Part shown: positions 25,485 to 38,200 of the stretch, in pieces | Layout of the letters: each line of letters starts with the position of its first letter | Numbering within the stretch: position 1 is the first letter of the stretch | From: Hydractinia symbiolongicarpus | Taxonomy: Eukaryota; Cnidaria; Hydrozoa; Anthoathecata; Hydractiniidae | Reading direction: 5' to 3' | Length of the DNA stretch: 64,000 bases | Assembly: GCF_029227915.1 (NCBI RefSeq) | Contig: NC_079878.1 | Span: forward strand, 5,084,001 to 5,148,000 | Program-made: the position numbers and the translations under genes | Notes under the pieces: generated by a model | What the model was told of the DNA's origin: nothing | The model's database searches: none | What the model saw: the letters and a program-made list of their open reading frames with translations, nothing else

Positions 25485-27711
25485 ATGGAAGCGTGGAAAA
25501 AAGCATTAAAGAAGTAAGTGATGGATTTGTTTTACTTGGTGTTGAAATAACATGTCCAGAAAAAGCGTTATATACAAAAGTTAAAAGACTAGTAGAGAAA
25601 GTAAATGGTCTGAAAAAAAGGAAAGCTAATTCTGCTATAGAAACTTTGTTGGAAGCTGAGTTTAGTGTTCCAGTGCAAATTACCCCACATCAGCGATCTA
25701 TTGATGCGGCTAGTTCTAGAAATGAAGTTTTGTTTAAAGAGAAAATGAAACAATTAAAGGAGGAAAACAAAAGTTTAAAAAGAAAGTGCGAAAATTTTCA
25801 AGAATTAGAAATTCAATACAACACACAAGTCGAAGAGGTTAAGAAACTTAGTAACGAGTTATTTGTAGCAATGAAGGATGAAAATAAGTTGACAGCAGAA
25901 TATCGTCGTATAAAGAACAATTATCTTGAAGTAGAGGAAAAACTTAGAAATGTGGAATTGAAATTTAAAGATAATAGCAAAGCGAGGGCAGATAAATTGA
26001 GAAATTTATCAAAGAAAATTAAAAACAGAGATGATAAAATTAATAAAATGGAATCAGAAATAGCTGAATTGATATCTGGTACTGAGAATAAAAGTGATGA
26101 GTTGGATGACATGAAAGTAAACTTGAACAGACTCAATGATAAATTAGAAAACAGTGAAACTATAGTTGATGATCTGCGGAATGAGAAAGCAAAACTGAAA
26201 AGAAAGACGCACAGTTTGTTGTTAAAAATTGAAAACCAGAAAGAATTGATTGACCACAAAGAAGTGAATGATATGAAGTGTTTAAAAAGTGATTATGACA
26301 AACTCTGTACAAACATGAAGCAACTTACTGAAGAAAATCGTGATTTGCAAATGCTCGTTTCGTTATTAAACGACAATGAAATTGTAACATTTGAAGGTGG
26401 TCGTTATTCAGACGAAATAAGAGAAGTTGTTATGGAATTACTTTCCTTGAATGTCAGCGTGGGAAAGGTAAATGATGTGATCAAGGTTGTACTTGAAAAA
26501 CTTGCAAAAAAAGGGTTGACAGGTTGCCTTCACAAGGTTTAAAAAGTCATTTAATGCAAGAAGCATTAATTTTAGCACAATTACAGGTTGCAGAAGCAAT
26601 GATTGATAATGACAAGGAGGCGTTTGGTAATTGTTTACATGGAGATGGTACATCAAAATACCATAAACATTATCAAAATTTTCAGATTACAACATCGAAA
26701 GGAAAAACTTTAACATTTGGATTATCAGAAGTTGCAGGTGGCGATGCGGCAACAGTAATGAAAAATTTTACTGACACAATTGATGACATGTGTGACATTC
26801 TGAAAGAATGTGACAAAGATGCAAATTTTTCCCGGCTTGTCACATCAATCAAATCTACAATGTCGGATCTTGGCCCTATTAATCCTTTATTTAACTCACA
26901 ACTGAGAAAAAAAGTATGATGGAATCAGCCAGACATAATGTGGAAAAAATGAAGGCGAAGTATAAATCAAGGAGAAAAGAACTGTTGGAGGAGAGGAAAA
27001 GGAAATTGCTTGCTAAACAAGATATGAAAAAGAAAGCTGAAGAGAAAATAGCATTGAAGAAAGTGGAAGCTTTTAACAAATTGCTTGAGCTAAATGTCCA
27101 GGCTTGGATATCTGTTGATGAACTGAAAAAAAACATCATGGATATATCATCACAAAAACGTGCAGAAGTTTTGCTAGCGCAAATGAATTTTTACAGGCAT
27201 GTTATGCCTTTCAAATGCAATTCCAAATTGTTTAACAAAACAAAACAGAGTGGAAACAAAAGAGTTGATTTGTCTTGGGAAGAGCTTCTTGAAAACTTTG
27301 TTAAAATCATGCATGTAACATTTTCATCATCTGCAGAAAAGGTAACAAAGGATAACCTGAAGTCGAACGAAGATAGAGATGAAGTAGTTGCAACCCAAAA
27401 AAAGGAACTGATGGAAAAGATCAAGAAAGAAAAGAATGAAAAAACTGTCTGAACAACAAAAAAGCAACAAACTCCCTTCCTTCATCAAAGACCCTGATTG
27501 TTTAGTTGGTTTACACATACGGCATCATTTAAAGAAAGAAGATGAAGAGGATGCATATTGGTGTAAAGGGGAAATTCTAAGTGTAGCAAAACGACATTCC
27601 AATCCTAAACGCACGTTGTTTAATGTAGTATATGAGTCAGAACCTGAGACAGTTTGGAGTTTTCCAATAATTTTAGATTTTGAGAAGGGAGACGTTATTA
27701 TGTTATCTTAG
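25485..27711 (+). pseudogene. Degraded coiled-coil transposon-like protein gene (three frameshifts, one internal deletion)
   Basis: Four ORF pieces lie in the same order as one longer protein. 25493-26542 encodes an N-terminal domain and a long coiled coil, ending GRYSDEIREVVMELLSLNV. 26524-26919 begins PSQGLKSHLMQEALILAQLQ and holds LHGDGTSKYHKHYQNFQITT and SEVAGGDAATVMKNFTD. 26916-27452 is a basic helical region. 27436-27711 is a small Tudor/chromo-like end (CLVGLHIRHHLK, FNVVYESEPETVWSFPI, FEKGDVIML). The frame slips near 25500-25515 (an ATG at 25485 is in another frame), near 26505-26520 (an A/G run) and near 27440. From memory, relatives with the DGT(S/T)K block and the C-terminal Tudor-like block occur in many copies in cnidarian and other invertebrate genomes, with roughly 200-300 residues between pieces 2 and 3 that are missing here. 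High copy number makes a transposase-type origin plausible, but that is inference. Confidence 0.6.
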
Positions 27712-27952
27712 AATATAGTTAGTTATAGTATAGTTATATATTTGAGGGAAGAAATTTTTGTGGTAATGTAACTCGTTCAAACCGTGGAACTTTTTTATGG
27801 CAAAAACTTCTTCCTTTGAGGATCATTGTTTTGTCAACTTGTGACATGTGGTATATATTGTTCTATTAAAACATTTAGCACTTATGGTAGCTTAATATTT
27901 TGCGTTCTTTTTTTTATTTAGGTGCTAAAAGGTGCAGTTGTTCCATTTTCAT

Positions 27953-28769
27953 CTGGTCTGCATATTTATACTCTGTCAAATATTTTGCAAGCTTTAAGAG
28001 TGTTTGTCAAAGTTTTATAGTTACCAACTTAGTGTTTTACAGTGGTTCCTGTGGACTTTCTTTTTACATTTCCTTAAATTTGAAATATCTTTTCAGCTAT
28101 TACGTTATTTTCTCTGGCTGGTCTGCAAATATAAATTTCGTACATTTCTATGAAGTCTCTCAATGTTAAGATTACAGTTTATAAACATTTTTGCCGGTTA
28201 TTGTATAATTGTTTTGCTTTTATACATTGATTTTATGTTATTTTTGAGCTACAGCATCATTTTTACTATCTGGTCTGCAAATTACACTCTTGTCAAATAT
28301 TTTGTACTCTTCAAGAGTGTTTGTAAAATTTTTGAATAGTTACTAATTTGTGGTGTTTTATTATGTTCCTGTGAATTTTTTTCGCATTTTCATCAATTTG
28401 GAAAGATTTTTTCAACTATGACGTCATTTTTTCTATCTGGTCTGCAAATTACACTCTTGTCAGATATTTGTACTCCTTAAGAGTGTTTGTATAATTTTTG
28501 AATAGTTACTAATTTGTGGTGTTTTATTATGTTCCTGTGAACTTTTTTTGCATTTTCATCAATTTGGAAAGATTTTTTCAACTATGACGTCATTTTTTCT
28601 ATCTGGTCTGCAAATTTACACCCTTGTCCGAAATTTCGTACACTCTAATGAACTTTGTTTAACGTTAAGATTACAGTTTATAAAATTGTTTACTGGTTGT
28701 TGTATACTTTCTTGCGCTTTTAGAGCAATTTGTAGTAATATTTGAGCTATGACGTCATCATTACGTCAT
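27953..28769 (+). repeat. Satellite of alternating A (about 166 bp) and B (about 152-167 bp) units
   Basis: Units start at the shared ctggtctgcaaat word: A1 27953, B1 28118, A2 28270, A3 28437, B2 28603, giving order A-B-A-A-B. A2 and A3 are nearly identical; A1 and B1 are more diverged. A units carry ctcaagagtgtttgt and, in A2 and A3, end atgacgtcatttttt. B units carry gttaagattacagtttataaa, and B2 ends atgacgtcatcattacgtca. The array starts about 240 bp after the transposon-like pseudogene. ORFs here (27900-28169, 28548-28745) are repeat-derived. Confidence 0.85.
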
Positions 28770-30389
28770 TTCTAAAAATAAACCATCAAAAATTAATGTA
28801 TTTTTTCTTTTACAAATATACTATCTACTGTAAAAATTTTAAGTTCTTACCATGTCTCAATCTGGAGTTATTGATTTTTAAAGATAGAAATTGTGAAAAA
28901 AAACCTATACATAACCCCCGTCTTTGTGCCGTGTTTTGTTGCGAAATTGGCCGAAAAACGCAACAAAAAAGGGCTATACTATCTATCATAAAAATAACAA
29001 TAACTAGAGAATGGCTTGGAGTTGCGCGACCCCTCGTTGAAACCGTATAGAAATGTAGAAAACGTTGCATACGGCTAGAAGGTCGAGCGGCGCATAGAAA
29101 AATTTGACCTGAACAGCCTATTTAAAGTGAAAAGTGAAAAAATACAGTTTCATAAAAATTTTGCATCGGTTTTTCTCTTATTGATAAATGCCCTCTTTAA
29201 ATAATTAAATCATTGCCTTATGAAGAGACACAGTAATTGAATAGCAACCACTCATTAATTCAGTTTGCAATGAAATTGTATTTTTGCTCCTCATTATCCA
29301 AGTGTTCTCTTTTTCAGATCAGCCGTTATAATCGCCCATTAACATTCTTAAAAAATATTGAGGGATAGAATCAAGTTTTGAACGCTTAAATACTGAAACA
29401 TTCAAATGCTGAGCGCTGAAATAATGAAATATTGAACTACTTAGTTCATACATTGTTCAGAAGTTATTGTATTCCAATTATCAATCTTATATAAGCTTTT
29501 TATCTTGGAATTTCCAGAATTTTCTATTATTTCATATATATTATTTCAAAGAATCTGTAATTTTTATGTTTTATTTATTCAGTTGTATTATCTATAAACT
29601 TTTTTTCATAAGAATCAGAAAATTTGGCTAAGTGTTCTTAGTTTTTTACTTGTTGAGCCTGGATTTTACAGTATTTTACAAATTTTTGATACCTGAAATC
29701 TATTATTTGGTTTATTCTATGAAAAATTCTGCGTTTAAAGATATTTCCCTTGTTTTTTAAAGAAAAAGAGAAAATCGGTAAATTTTCGGCCTTGTCATTG
29801 TTTTTATTTTGCTTTTATTGTCAACAATTTTCAGCCTTATTGTTGTTCTTATAAGATTGTTTCTTGGAGAAGTGCGTTAAATTTAAGTAATCTATGATTT
29901 AAAGTTACAATAATAATCGAGAATTGAATTATAACATTTTAGAATTTTCAATAAATTTTTTCTACCTAGATTATTCGGTTTAATGCCCACTTTGAAATTC
30001 AATACATTCTTAGATTATTGTTAATGGCGGAAATATTTAAGTCGGAAGGCTTTTTGTATATTTTTGTCATAATTTGCCTATTTTTGGAGCCACCAACATA
30101 TTTGCAGTTAGCGACGGCACCTTTCTAGTAAAAAAAGAAGCAGGGAAAAGCTTGCCTTAAAAAAAATTGTGGAGTGCACACGGGGTTTTATATGACAATG
30201 TTCAACATTTTGATCTAAAAAAATTTCATGAAATGCGTGTCCCCTGTTTAATTCCGATTAGTGAAGTTGTCTGCATTATTGTTGAGACATTATACGTAAC
30301 TACGCATTACCCCATAAAACAATTTTTCGGGTCCGCCGGTCTTCAGATTCTCGCCTTTCTAAGCTATTAATTACATCGCTATTTTCCGC

Positions 30390-30640
30390 AGTTTTGTCCG
30401 CTTGTTAGCACGAATTAATAAATTACTTCACAATGGCTCGATATAAACCTATAGCGCACCTATTTTTCGCCGAGACTGACAACGTATAATAATATATGAC
30501 CCGATGTTGAACGCCAGCTTGCGTGCTTAAGTACAATAAATGATTGACACTGTACACCTGTATTATTATTTTAAAGAAGTACTTTCCTGCAACAGCGGTT
30601 CAAATAATAACACAGGCAAACTGCCTGTATTTACCCTGTC
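30390..30640 (+). repeat. Dispersed repeat family R2, copy 2
   Basis: Shows cgccgagactgacaacgta, gatgttgaacgccagcttgc and tactttcctgcaacagcgg in the same order as similar words in the 11.64-12.18 kb copy. Diverged and partial. Confidence 0.4.
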
Positions 30641-30728
30641 CTAGCAGAAACCGTTTCCCAATACTTTCCATTGTGCCGAAAAAGTTCTCCTGAAAATCTC
30701 AAAACTGAACTGTAACTTGAGAAATAGG

Positions 30729-30776
30729 TCACACGGTCACACGGTCACACGGTCACACGGTCACCTGGTCACCTGG
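30729..30776 (+). repeat. 8-bp tandem repeat (tcacacgg), six units
   Basis: Four tcacacgg units are followed by two tcacctgg units. Simple minisatellite. Confidence 0.9.
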
Positions 30777-32236
30777 CACTTCCTTTTTAGGGAATTGTCG
30801 TAAAACTTTCAAAATTGCATTGAAACTTTGGTTTTAATAAAAACACAGACCTCTGTTTACCCCTACTAGGTAAAACAATCACCTACCATTTCGTCGTTAC
30901 ATTTCTGAAAACTTTTTGCAAGCATTGTGTATAGCTGTCATTGTATCAACAAACTTTATATTTTTACTGGAGCTTACATCATTGTCAAAGGTGAGTACAT
31001 TTAACTCAAGCAACACTCTGCTAGCTAAACATCGAAAGATTTTGTTGCAGCTAACCTATGTAATTATATACACTTTTTAGCTAGTAGCCAAAATAACCCA
31101 AACTGAACCTTAGTAAAATAAATTGGTGAATACAGCACATAAAGACAATAATCGTGGCTAAGAATAGAAGCACTCAATGTTAAACAGGAATGAAAATCTT
31201 TGCTAACAGAACAGCCTAAATACTTGGCTGGCTAAGCCGCTACTTATGATGTATACGTTTTTACCGAAAATCTTAAAAGTTATTTGTTTTCTTTTCACTT
31301 CTTCCTAAAAATAAATTAGAACAGAAAAAAAAAATTGAATTAATTTGGTATATTAGTATATTGGTATGGAGTAGTACATCGCGTATTTTATAAAACATAT
31401 TTCATATTCACAAATCTTTGTACTCGACATGGACCAATCAGCAACTGGATTAAAAACTTTCTCAGTATCCGCGTCCAAATGTGGAGTGTATCTTGCGTAT
31501 TTTTCAAGAAGGAAAACCGTGAAGCTTGTCACTTTACAGTTATCGATATCCGTCTGTTCTTCTTCACACCAACATTTTCTTGATTATTTTGCGCCGTTGA
31601 AATACAAAAAACGGAAATTACGGTAATTAATATTAATGACAGTTAAAGTTTGCGATTATTCCACGTAACCAAAGACCGAGGCTTTCCCGAGGATACGACA
31701 CGTCCATTTATACTATTGTAATGCGCATGTGCATAACCTAAAAAGTCGGGTTATATTGTAGTGCAGATTCCGAAAAGAAACTTCGTTCCCGACTTATCGC
31801 AAAACGTCGGAAACAGCGCTTATATATGGCTAGAAGTCGTGAGAATATATATATCTTAACATGTAATATGTGAGAATCAAATATTACAAAAATATAAAAA
31901 GACAAAAAGCATATACAACATGGCTGGATATAATAATGTTACACTGTATTTCACTATTAAATTTTTTAGTTCAAAGATTTCATAATTTTAGGAAACAATT
32001 GGAATTTTAGACAGAGAATATAGCTAGTCTCGTACTGAAAGAATTTGATTTCATTGAACAAGTCTAAATCGAAAACTTAGACGTTTAAAAATGAATCCAT
32101 TTTTAAACTTCCAACTAAACTGGTAAGTATTCTACATTGAAAATGAAGCATACCACAATTGTTCAAAGTTTGATTCTATTTGAAAAAATCTATGTAAAGA
32201 AATGACGGGGGACGGAGATTAGCTACAACTCTCCCG

Positions 32237-32285
32237 GTCATAATATGTTCGAAAAAACCTCGAATTGGACAGGGGTAAGGGGTTT
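32237..32285 (+). repeat. Short dispersed repeat R3, copy 2
   Basis: gtcataatatgttcgaaaaa followed by acctcgaattggacaggggtaag is the second copy of the 3.1-kb repeat. Confidence 0.5.
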
Positions 32286-35263
32286 GATTAATTTTAAGAA
32301 CAACTGAATTAACTATGGATTTGTCCATTAGCAGCCTCGTTCCCAGGGTGTTTTTACGTTTTAATGAATTCGATGGTAGTTTTGTTGGCCAAGTAATAAG
32401 GGCTCAGAATCTAAGAGACCTTGAAAACAAGTATTATAGTCAAGCTTCTACGAGAGCAAATTGTTATGCCCAGGAAAGTCGATTCGTCAAAAGTCAAAAA
32501 AAAGAGAAATTTCTTTCACCCACGGATTCGTTCCAACATATTTCAATATATGATCCGTTGATTCCAATGAGATCTTCATATGTAACTTTAAGTCGAAGTT
32601 TTAAAGGGGGGCGTTGTTGAAATGCGCCAATTCCATTTACACCTAAGTATCGCCCATCTGCTTATACCGTAAAAATAATAGAGATGTGAAACATTGTTAT
32701 TAGTCATTATTTTGTTTAACCTTAATTATTGTGATCGCATAAAAGTCTGTCTTATCGAGGTCTTGTTTGTTCTTACGGAGATGAGGTTTCTTGTTAACGC
32801 ATGCGCACATTGATAAAGTTAAAGCTTTCCGCGCTATAGCGGAAAATGCAGTTAAAATGGAAATAAGTCTTGAGACAGAATTAAAATACATAGCAGCCTA
32901 GCTAAGATGAAAATTCTTTATCACAGACGAAAGGAATTTTAATTTAGCGCGGTTCATGACTTTTCTCTATGAACGGTCTATTATATAATACAAAAACATT
33001 AAAAAAAGAATTTTAACATAATTTTCACCTTGATAAGCCCAGCCTGCTTTCACTCGGCATAGACTGGGGAGGGGAAAGAAGGGCAGGGATTGCATTATGA
33101 CCACATCTGTTTTTCCTAGATTGGTTAAGTATGAAGCTAGTGGTTAGTTTCACTTTATTCGAAAAAAAAGTCCTGTATATTTGCAGTGGAAATCATTGCT
33201 TAAAAGAAAACTGTATTTTTTTATCGGACACTAACATGCAGATTTCATTAGATCAGCCGTATTTTGGTTAAAATTTGGTATAAATTTTTAATAGGACAAG
33301 CAATTAACACACGAAATAGATAACTCTTCGAAGACAATTCAACTCCTCTTTAAATTGTATTCTACATTTTCGTTGCTTTTTCAAGTCATTTAGAATTAGC
33401 ACAATTTAACACTTTTTTTTTGTTTTACCAACACGGCTTTTGTTATGCCAGAAAAGCAATACTGAATCGGAATTTAAGTCCCTATCCTCCTCCAGGGTTC
33501 ACCCTTTTGCCGACAACATCAACTTTCATTGAGTTTTAATGGAGGGTAGGGAATATCGACAAAGCCTTTCATATATATATTTTAAATGTGTCCAACAATT
33601 TCTTGCAAGTACGATCCCTTGTGGTTTGGAGCATTTTTTCCACTACCCCCTGTTTATTATCCCTCACCCATCCATCCATTCAAGGCCTAAAATTACATTG
33701 AAAGGTTTTTAAATCTCCTTGGCCCGGAGGTACCGAAATTTCCAAAAGCGGACACTAAAATAGCAAGCAGATTAGTTTGCATCAATTGCGTCCGCTAAAT
33801 AGAGAGACTGCTGTATAAAATAAAAATGGCAAATGGGAATTTATGAGGGAATTTAGCTACGATCAAAAGACTGTATTTTCTCACATTTTCATCTGCACAA
33901 TCTACTTGTTTTACAACAAGTAATACATACACTAGCAGTAGCTACTTTCCCTTAGTTGATCTTACTTATAAAGCCACATGCCACAAAAAATATGAAATAA
34001 ATAAAGTAAATTTAAAATAACATAAATTCATTAATAAAAAAGATTTGGGAACAAGGTTGGATGGCGTGTCTATCAGGTGCTCGTTCGTGTTGTTAAAAAA
34101 GAAGAATGCGGTATAACATGTTGAAGAAGATCTTGAAAGAAGACTTGACATTGCTTTTTTCATTTTTGACGGTTGGCGTCACAAAAACAATCGTTTCTTG
34201 TAAACAAAAATATTTGTCAAAAGAAACAGAAGATAGTAGGCGTGAGAGATTTGATGAAACCGCAACCAAGGTAAACACGGTATTGCTTTGTTCTTTCTAC
34301 GTCATTAAAAGTACTTGTGAAGTTCGTAGTTAAATAAATTTTTTGAGTTGAAACTTTTTTATAAGTAAAAATAGCGCAGTCATAGTCGAATGCTAACTCG
34401 TAAAACAAAATAAGACATTAAAAAAGTTAGATTTTCTAACTGATAAAACTACACTGAAGTTGACCTACAGGGCCTTTAGAAAGTTTGCTTCATAATTTTA
34501 AAACGTCCAAGTTTTCTTTCTCAACAAATCTGTAGCTAAAATGTTTTCACTCTAAAGCAAAAGATTTCGGATAGATTTACAATATTCTCTCTGGGATTTG
34601 GTAGGAGTCCACCAAAATTTTACCCGCGCATTAGTTTTGAAGCATTAACGTTGAAAATTCACTTCACATTTTTACAAAGGGACTGTACTTTTTCATTTGA
34701 TAACTGTTATTCAAATCTGAATGCTACAACTTTTACTGGTGATTTAGGACAGTGCTGGATTTAGATAAATTCTCCGAGGACCACTACATCTGAAGAACAG
34801 ATGTAAAATCTAAATGATTATGTCAAGGGCCAGCTTGCTTTAAAACCTCATTTTAAACTTTGAATAACATTTCTTCCTCATGATCCAAATCAACTAAACA
34901 AACTAATCATAGAGGACACTTATTTAGACAGTGTCGTCTCGCTTTCATTCAGTTTCGTGATTGCTCTAACAAGCGTGATCGGAAAATCAAAAAAATCCAG
35001 CAGTGTAAACATATTTTGAAAATAGCTCTTAAGAAGGCACCAGCTTCAAATGCAAAAAATTAATGCAGTAATTTGTTGAGTAAGTTTAACTAAATTTTAT
35101 AACAACCAATCAATTCTAACGCACTTTAGCATATGAAGCGCTTAATTCCGATGTTCTTGTTAGAGCATTTGAAGAAATCGGGTATTAATCTCAGGTACCA
35201 AAGCCCATAAAAGATACATGGATTTCTGTTAACATGAAAAGCTTGTTGATTTTTAGATAAAGA

Positions 35264-38200
35264 ATGCACACTCGAAGCAACTGTGCACCTGATTTTTACC
35301 AATACGGCGCGTTATTCAGTGACAACACAAGAGTATTCTTAAATAATCAAGATAGTTTCCTTGACAATAAATTGTGTAATGCCAAAACAAAGACTAGTAA
35401 AAGTGATGTTCGTGGTTTTGGACAACAGCCAGAAGTGTCAAAAAAATCACCAAAAGAGAGGATTGAAATGTTTGAGGCAAATCAAGAGAATCGTGTTAGA
35501 AATCAACAAAATATACAAGAGGTATCGCGAGCAATGAAAGAATATATTCAAGATGCAGAGAGTAGAGAACAAGATTTAAAAATGAAAATAACACATTTGG
35601 AAACTAAAAATAAGCAAAGCCACGAAACACTTAGAGAACTTGAAAAGACTATCAAACAAGAACGAAAAACCAATAAAGTTAACGTTGCACAGTTGGAGCA
35701 GAATTTGAAAGGGAAAGTTGCCAATATGGAAAGGCTGTTAAATGAGAAAGATAAAGAGTGCGAACGCTTAATAAACAATCGGGACGAGTTGAAGAGTAAA
35801 TTATTGCACCTGAAACGAGATAAAATGCATTACACCAGTGAAATAGATATAAGAGAAGGTGTTTTAAAAGAAGAATTAAGAAGTCTAAAAAATGCAATAG
35901 AACTACAGAATAGCGATAAATTAAAATGCGATGATGAATGGAAATGTAAGGAGATGACAATATCCAAATTAAAAGCGATTGAAGCTGAATTGAGTTCAGA
36001 GCTTCAAAAGAAAAGTAAAATATTAAAACAAAAAGAAGAAGTTATCGAAGCATTAACAGACGAAATAGAGAGGAGAAAGAATGATTCCTTGACGAAACTT
36101 GCTAAAACAGAGCAGGAATTAAAAAGTCTATCAGATCAAAACAAAATATTAAAAAAGCAATTGAAAAATTTAAACTCTTGTATACAAGAGAAAGAGAAAG
36201 TTTGCAAAGAGCTGCAGGATAATGTTGATTTTTGTTCGGAACAGAGAGTATGTCTTATAAACGATAAAGATGTTCAAACAAAGCGGATCGAAGAATTGAA
36301 AAAAGAAAATGAATGTTCTGAATCTGCGTTACAGAAATGCAAAGAAGATCTCCACATCAGTGTAAATGAAAACAAAGAACTAAAACTGAGGGAGAAAACA
36401 CTTCAAAGTGAGATTGTCGATTTAAAAAAAAGTTTGAGTGAAAGAAGCAGAATGTCAGTAGATGTATTTGATAAATATGCGCAGGAAATATGTTCCATGA
36501 GAGAGAAGAATTTGAAGAATGAAGAAGCATATGCTACAAAACAAAAACTTCAAGCAAGTACTGAGCAATGCTGCCGTTTAAAAAAAGAAAATAATGATCT
36601 ACAAATGTCGAGCGAACAATTGAAAGAAAAATATAAGGATGCTGTTGAAATGCTTCAAAGAAAGTTAGCTGAAGCTAAAGAAAGTTCGGCAATGTTGAGG
36701 AGTGATATGGAAAGTTTGATTGCAGAAAAGGAAGATCAAAAGATGGCTTTGCAAAGGTTAGGTTTCGATTTAAGCGAGAGCAGACGACTAAATGTAAGCT
36801 GCACGAAAAAAATACGATTTTTAACGCAACGTTGCGAGAAGTTAAAAAACATATCAAAAGAGTTAAAAAACTGTCAAAAAGAAAATGATGAACTTAGACT
36901 TCGACTGAAACAGAAAAGCGCAGATAGTCAGGAATCTGAGAATGCGATGGATATGATGACAATTAATGATTGCAAACTGCGAGAGACATTGAACAAACGT
37001 GAAAAACAGATGGAAGATTTAAAAGACGATAATGAAAAGTTAACCACTGAGCTAAAAACTTTGAATGAAATGGCTACTGAGTATGTGCAAAAACAAATTG
37101 TTTACGACAACAAGATAAAGCAAATGTATCAGGAAAATACACATTTGAACGCATGCCTATTAGGACTTAAAGCATTCATGGTCAATACAAAAGGTGAAAT
37201 TCAAGAGATGCAAGCAAAAAATGAGGAAACAACAAAAAGCAATGAAGAACTAAACGAATATATTGAGCATTTAGAAGTAAGAATGGATATAAAAGTACAA
37301 GAAATTGAGACATACCAACAAGAATTGCAACAATGCAGTGACATTCTTAACACATATCAAAGAGAATGGCAGCACATCAATCAAGAAAATAATAATTTAA
37401 TGCAAGCAGTAGCAAACGCAGAACAAGGTGTCTTGAAATCAACAAGTGAGTTTAGAGAAAAATTAACTGATAAAACCGAATTAGCGAAACATCTAAAGGA
37501 AAAACTATGTTGCAAAGAAGAAGAAGCACAATATTTCAAGAAACAATGCTATGAGCTGATTTCTAATGTAGATGAGATACAGCAACAGCTAGTTGCCACA
37601 TTGAAAGTTGTTGATGAACAAAAGAGAGATATCCAACTGTTAAATGCAGAAAATAGAAAAATAAAATTGGAAAGTGATCAACATAAACAAAAAATGGAGT
37701 TGTTTAAAGAAGAAACTTTACAGTTACGCAATCAGAAGCAGGAACAATTAAAACAATTTTCAGAGAATACAGCTGACATTAGGGATTCGGAGATACAGAA
37801 AATGAAAGAAAAACTGCGATCAGTGAATCACGAGAACGAAGAGTTGAGAAGACAGTTTCAGATACTGAAAATAAAGTGTGGTGGCATGTCCACAAATAAT
37901 GAAAACATGACAATAGAAGTGACGAGTTTGCATGATGAAATCGTCCACTTGAAGAACGAACGTGATAATTTACAAGCGCATGTTGATAAGATGAAGAAAC
38001 GCGTATCTGAAATGGAACATAAAAATCATGAATTGACATGTCAGCTGCAACACAGTAAGGACTGTATGGAAGAAATTAAAAATAAAAACATAGATTTGCA
38101 TAACATATTGCAGAACAAAAAAGACAGAGAAAAGTTCTGCAGAGAGGCTGAACAAAATCGTAATACTACGTTCAAAGATATAGAAAATGAAAACGCCCAA

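Larger units (their letters stand above)
28770..35263. other. Spacer upstream of the coiled-coil gene
   Basis: Contains repeats R2 and R3 and the 8-bp tandem repeat. A 101-codon ORF at 32315-32620 shows no known motif and is followed by spacer. The upstream exon and promoter of the coiled-coil gene presumably lie in the last few kb, but I cannot place them. Confidence 0.4.

Noticed and set aside
25921-26259. 112-codon minus-strand ORF rich in Ser, Phe and Leu
   Set aside because: Antisense shadow of the Lys/Glu-rich coiled coil. The same holds for minus-strand ORFs inside 35264-39511.
25485-27711. A working spliced gene made of the four ORF pieces
   Set aside because: The breaks fall in homopolymer runs or at a missing segment without GT-AG borders, so frameshifts and deletion fit better than introns.
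32315-32620. 101-codon plus-strand ORF starting MDLSISS
   Set aside because: No recognisable motif and it lies directly after repeat R3; cannot be supported as a gene.
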